Shown here piece by piece: positions 32,140 to 33,056 of a stretch of DNA of 33,056 nucleotides (position 1 is its first letter; the number at the start of each line of letters is the position of its first letter). A program made the translations under genes and the position numbers. The stretch covers positions 1 to 33,056 of the forward strand of contig JAJFUH010000093.1 of the NCBI GenBank assembly GCA_021372535.1, written 5' to 3'. The DNA comes from a bacterium (lineage in GTDB: Bacteria > Latescibacterota > Latescibacteria > Latescibacterales > Latescibacteraceae). Under the pieces are notes generated by a model. The model was not told the origin of the DNA and searched no databases. It saw nothing but the letters and a program-made list of their open reading frames with translations.

Positions 32140-32523
32140 ATGAATCAAAAGGATCTTGAGTACTTCAAGGATTTGATCCTGAGAAAAAAGGAAGCGCTGG
32201 TGGCCGAGCTCGGTTATCTCGAGACCTCGACCATGAGTACGACTTCCAAGGATCAGTCCGGTGATCTTTCCGCCTATTCTTTTCATATGGCCGATCAGGG
32301 TACTGATACCATGGAGCGGGAAATGGCGTTTTCTCTCGCCTCACGTGAAGGGCGTTATCTCCACCATCTCAACGAAGCCCTCGATCGTATCAAGGATGGG
32401 ACATACGGGAAGTGCCGTTCGTGCGGAAATGATATTTCAAAGTCCCGGCTTGAGGCTGTTCCCAATGCAACGCAGTGCATAAAGTGCAAGAACGCCGAAG
32501 AAAAAAAACAGCGAGGATTATAG
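32140..32523 (+). CDS. DksA/TraR-family zinc-finger protein
   Basis: A 127-residue protein with an N-terminal helical hairpin (about 5-85) and a C-terminal DksA/TraR C4 zinc finger using Cys92, Cys95, Cys113 and Cys116 (YGKCRSCGNDISKSRLEAVP; QCIKC). Family members bind the secondary channel of RNA polymerase or related sites, and DksA works with ppGpp at promoters. The helical part includes SFHMADQGTDTMEREMAFSL. The acidic DxxDxA tip of E. coli DksA is not obvious, so a DksA-like or TraR/YteA-like role cannot be decided. The stop TAG shares a base with the lspA GTG start (TAGTG), so the two are coupled; this pairing is common. Confidence 0.9.
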   Translation: MNQKDLEYFKDLILRKKEALVAELGYLETSTMSTTSKDQSGDLSAYSFHMADQGTDTMEREMAFSLASREGRYLHHLNEALDRIKDGTYGKCRSCGNDISKSRLEAVPNATQCIKCKNAEEKKQRGL

Positions 32524-33020
32524 TGCGCAGGTATTTTTGGCTTATTGTACTTTTTATTTTTGCTGTTGTTACAGATCAGCTGTCAAAACATGCTGTCGAT
32601 TCATTTCTTAACCTCTATGAATCCCGGAATATCATTGGGGATTATCTCAAGCTGACCTATATCAAAAATTCCGGAGCATCTTTCGGTATCTCATTTGGTA
32701 ATCCGACTGTAATGATCGTCGTTAATATCCTCGTTATTCTTCTTCTTGCTTTTTTGTTTTTCAAAGGTACGCTGCGACCGGAAAACATTTTTGGAAAGAT
32801 TGCGGTTTTTCTGGTTCTGGGAGGCGCGATAGGTAATCTTATCGACCGTATCAGGTTCGGTGAAGTCAGAGATTTTATTGAAATGGGTATCGGGCACTAT
32901 CGCTGGCCGGTTTATAATCTCGCCGATATTTATATCACCTTTGGAATGTTTATTCTCTTTTTTATATATGCCTTTAAAAAAGACTCCACCGGGGATGTAA
33001 TCACCCCTGCACCGGAATGA
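32523..33020 (+). CDS. lspA: Lipoprotein signal peptidase (signal peptidase II)
   Basis: A 165-residue inner-membrane aspartyl protease that removes signal peptides from diacylglyceryl-modified prolipoproteins. Four hydrophobic spans are visible (about 5-22, 60-80, 90-107, 130-155). Conserved boxes are TDQLSK, LTYIKNSGASFGI, GGAIGNLIDRIRFGEVRDFIEM and WPVYNLADIYI. Asp117 (VRDF) and Asp135 (NLAD) match the catalytic pair. The GTG at 32523 overlaps the preceding stop and follows GAGG by about six bases. An upstream in-frame extension to 32475 would run inside the previous gene and is not needed. It is consistent with the lipoproteins predicted elsewhere in the window. Confidence 0.96.
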   Translation: MRRYFWLIVLFIFAVVTDQLSKHAVDSFLNLYESRNIIGDYLKLTYIKNSGASFGISFGNPTVMIVVNILVILLLAFLFFKGTLRPENIFGKIAVFLVLGGAIGNLIDRIRFGEVRDFIEMGIGHYRWPVYNLADIYITFGMFILFFIYAFKKDSTGDVITPAPE

Positions 33021-33056
33021 TCCTCTTATGAAAGCCGGAACCACCCTCTCATGTGA
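33021..33056 (+). other. Window edge, possible start of a further gene
   Basis: An ATG at 33028 opens a frame (MKAGTTLSC) to the end of the window. There is no RBS and too little sequence to judge. Confidence 0.15.

Noticed and set aside
32475-32522. Longer N-terminus for lspA
   Set aside because: It would lie inside the dksA/traR-type gene; the GTG at 32523 has a Shine-Dalgarno and gives standard LspA length.

Overview
This window is a stretch of chromosome from a Gram-negative bacterium, probably an uncultured member of the FCB superphylum (Latescibacterota-, KSB1- or Zixibacteria-like). A complete lipid A/Kdo gene set (DUF374 acyltransferase, waaA, lpxK) implies an LPS outer membrane. The protein at 10309-12075 ends in a YPNPFNP-type C-terminal sorting/FlgD-like domain, which is typical of FCB and related candidate phyla. 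The phylum is an inference; no rRNA or marker tree is available here.

Layout. (1) 1-2997, minus strand: groEL (cut by the window edge), groES with an upstream CIRCE operator, and dnaK; a structured intergenic repeat sits between dnaK and groES. (2) 2998-6463, A+T-rich and gene-poor: a decayed CheY-like receiver gene with promoter and RBS remnants, an intact zinc-ribbon gene plus FIST sensor gene, a second receiver relic, a pair of roughly 100-bp inverted repeats and a small palindromic repeat. (3) 6464-9947: tRNA-Lys(UUU) on the minus strand, then glgP and a LOG-family gene on the plus strand. (4) 9948-14443, envelope/exported accessory genes: a Tat-exported DUF362 protein with sorting domain, two tandem SIS-like paralogues (one a predicted Tat lipoprotein) and, divergently, an SGNH-hydrolase lipoprotein. 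(5) 14579-17633: DUF374-waaA-lpxK with overlapping ends. (6) 17750-23133: nadA, tex and nadB, with the second copy of the structured repeat before tex and a C/G-rich palindromic element before nadB. (7) 23208-28754: a long, eukaryote-like guaA, etfB, a ferredoxin-fused etfA and glyA. (8) 28842-33020: nrdR, yggS, yggT, divIVA, a purine nucleoside phosphorylase gene, a dksA/traR-type gene and lspA, close-packed in one direction.

Most of the window is ordinary housekeeping: protein folding, glycogen breakdown, lipid A assembly, quinolinate/NAD synthesis, GMP synthesis and purine salvage, one-carbon metabolism, dNTP control and lipoprotein maturation. The parts most worth a second look are the two-copy intergenic repeat whose stem changes in a compensatory way between copies, the zinc-ribbon/FIST pair between receiver-domain relics, the tandem SIS-like pair with one exported member, the eukaryote-like GMP synthetase and the putatively bifurcating Etf. 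I did not find a CRISPR array, prophage, transposase or recognisable defence system.
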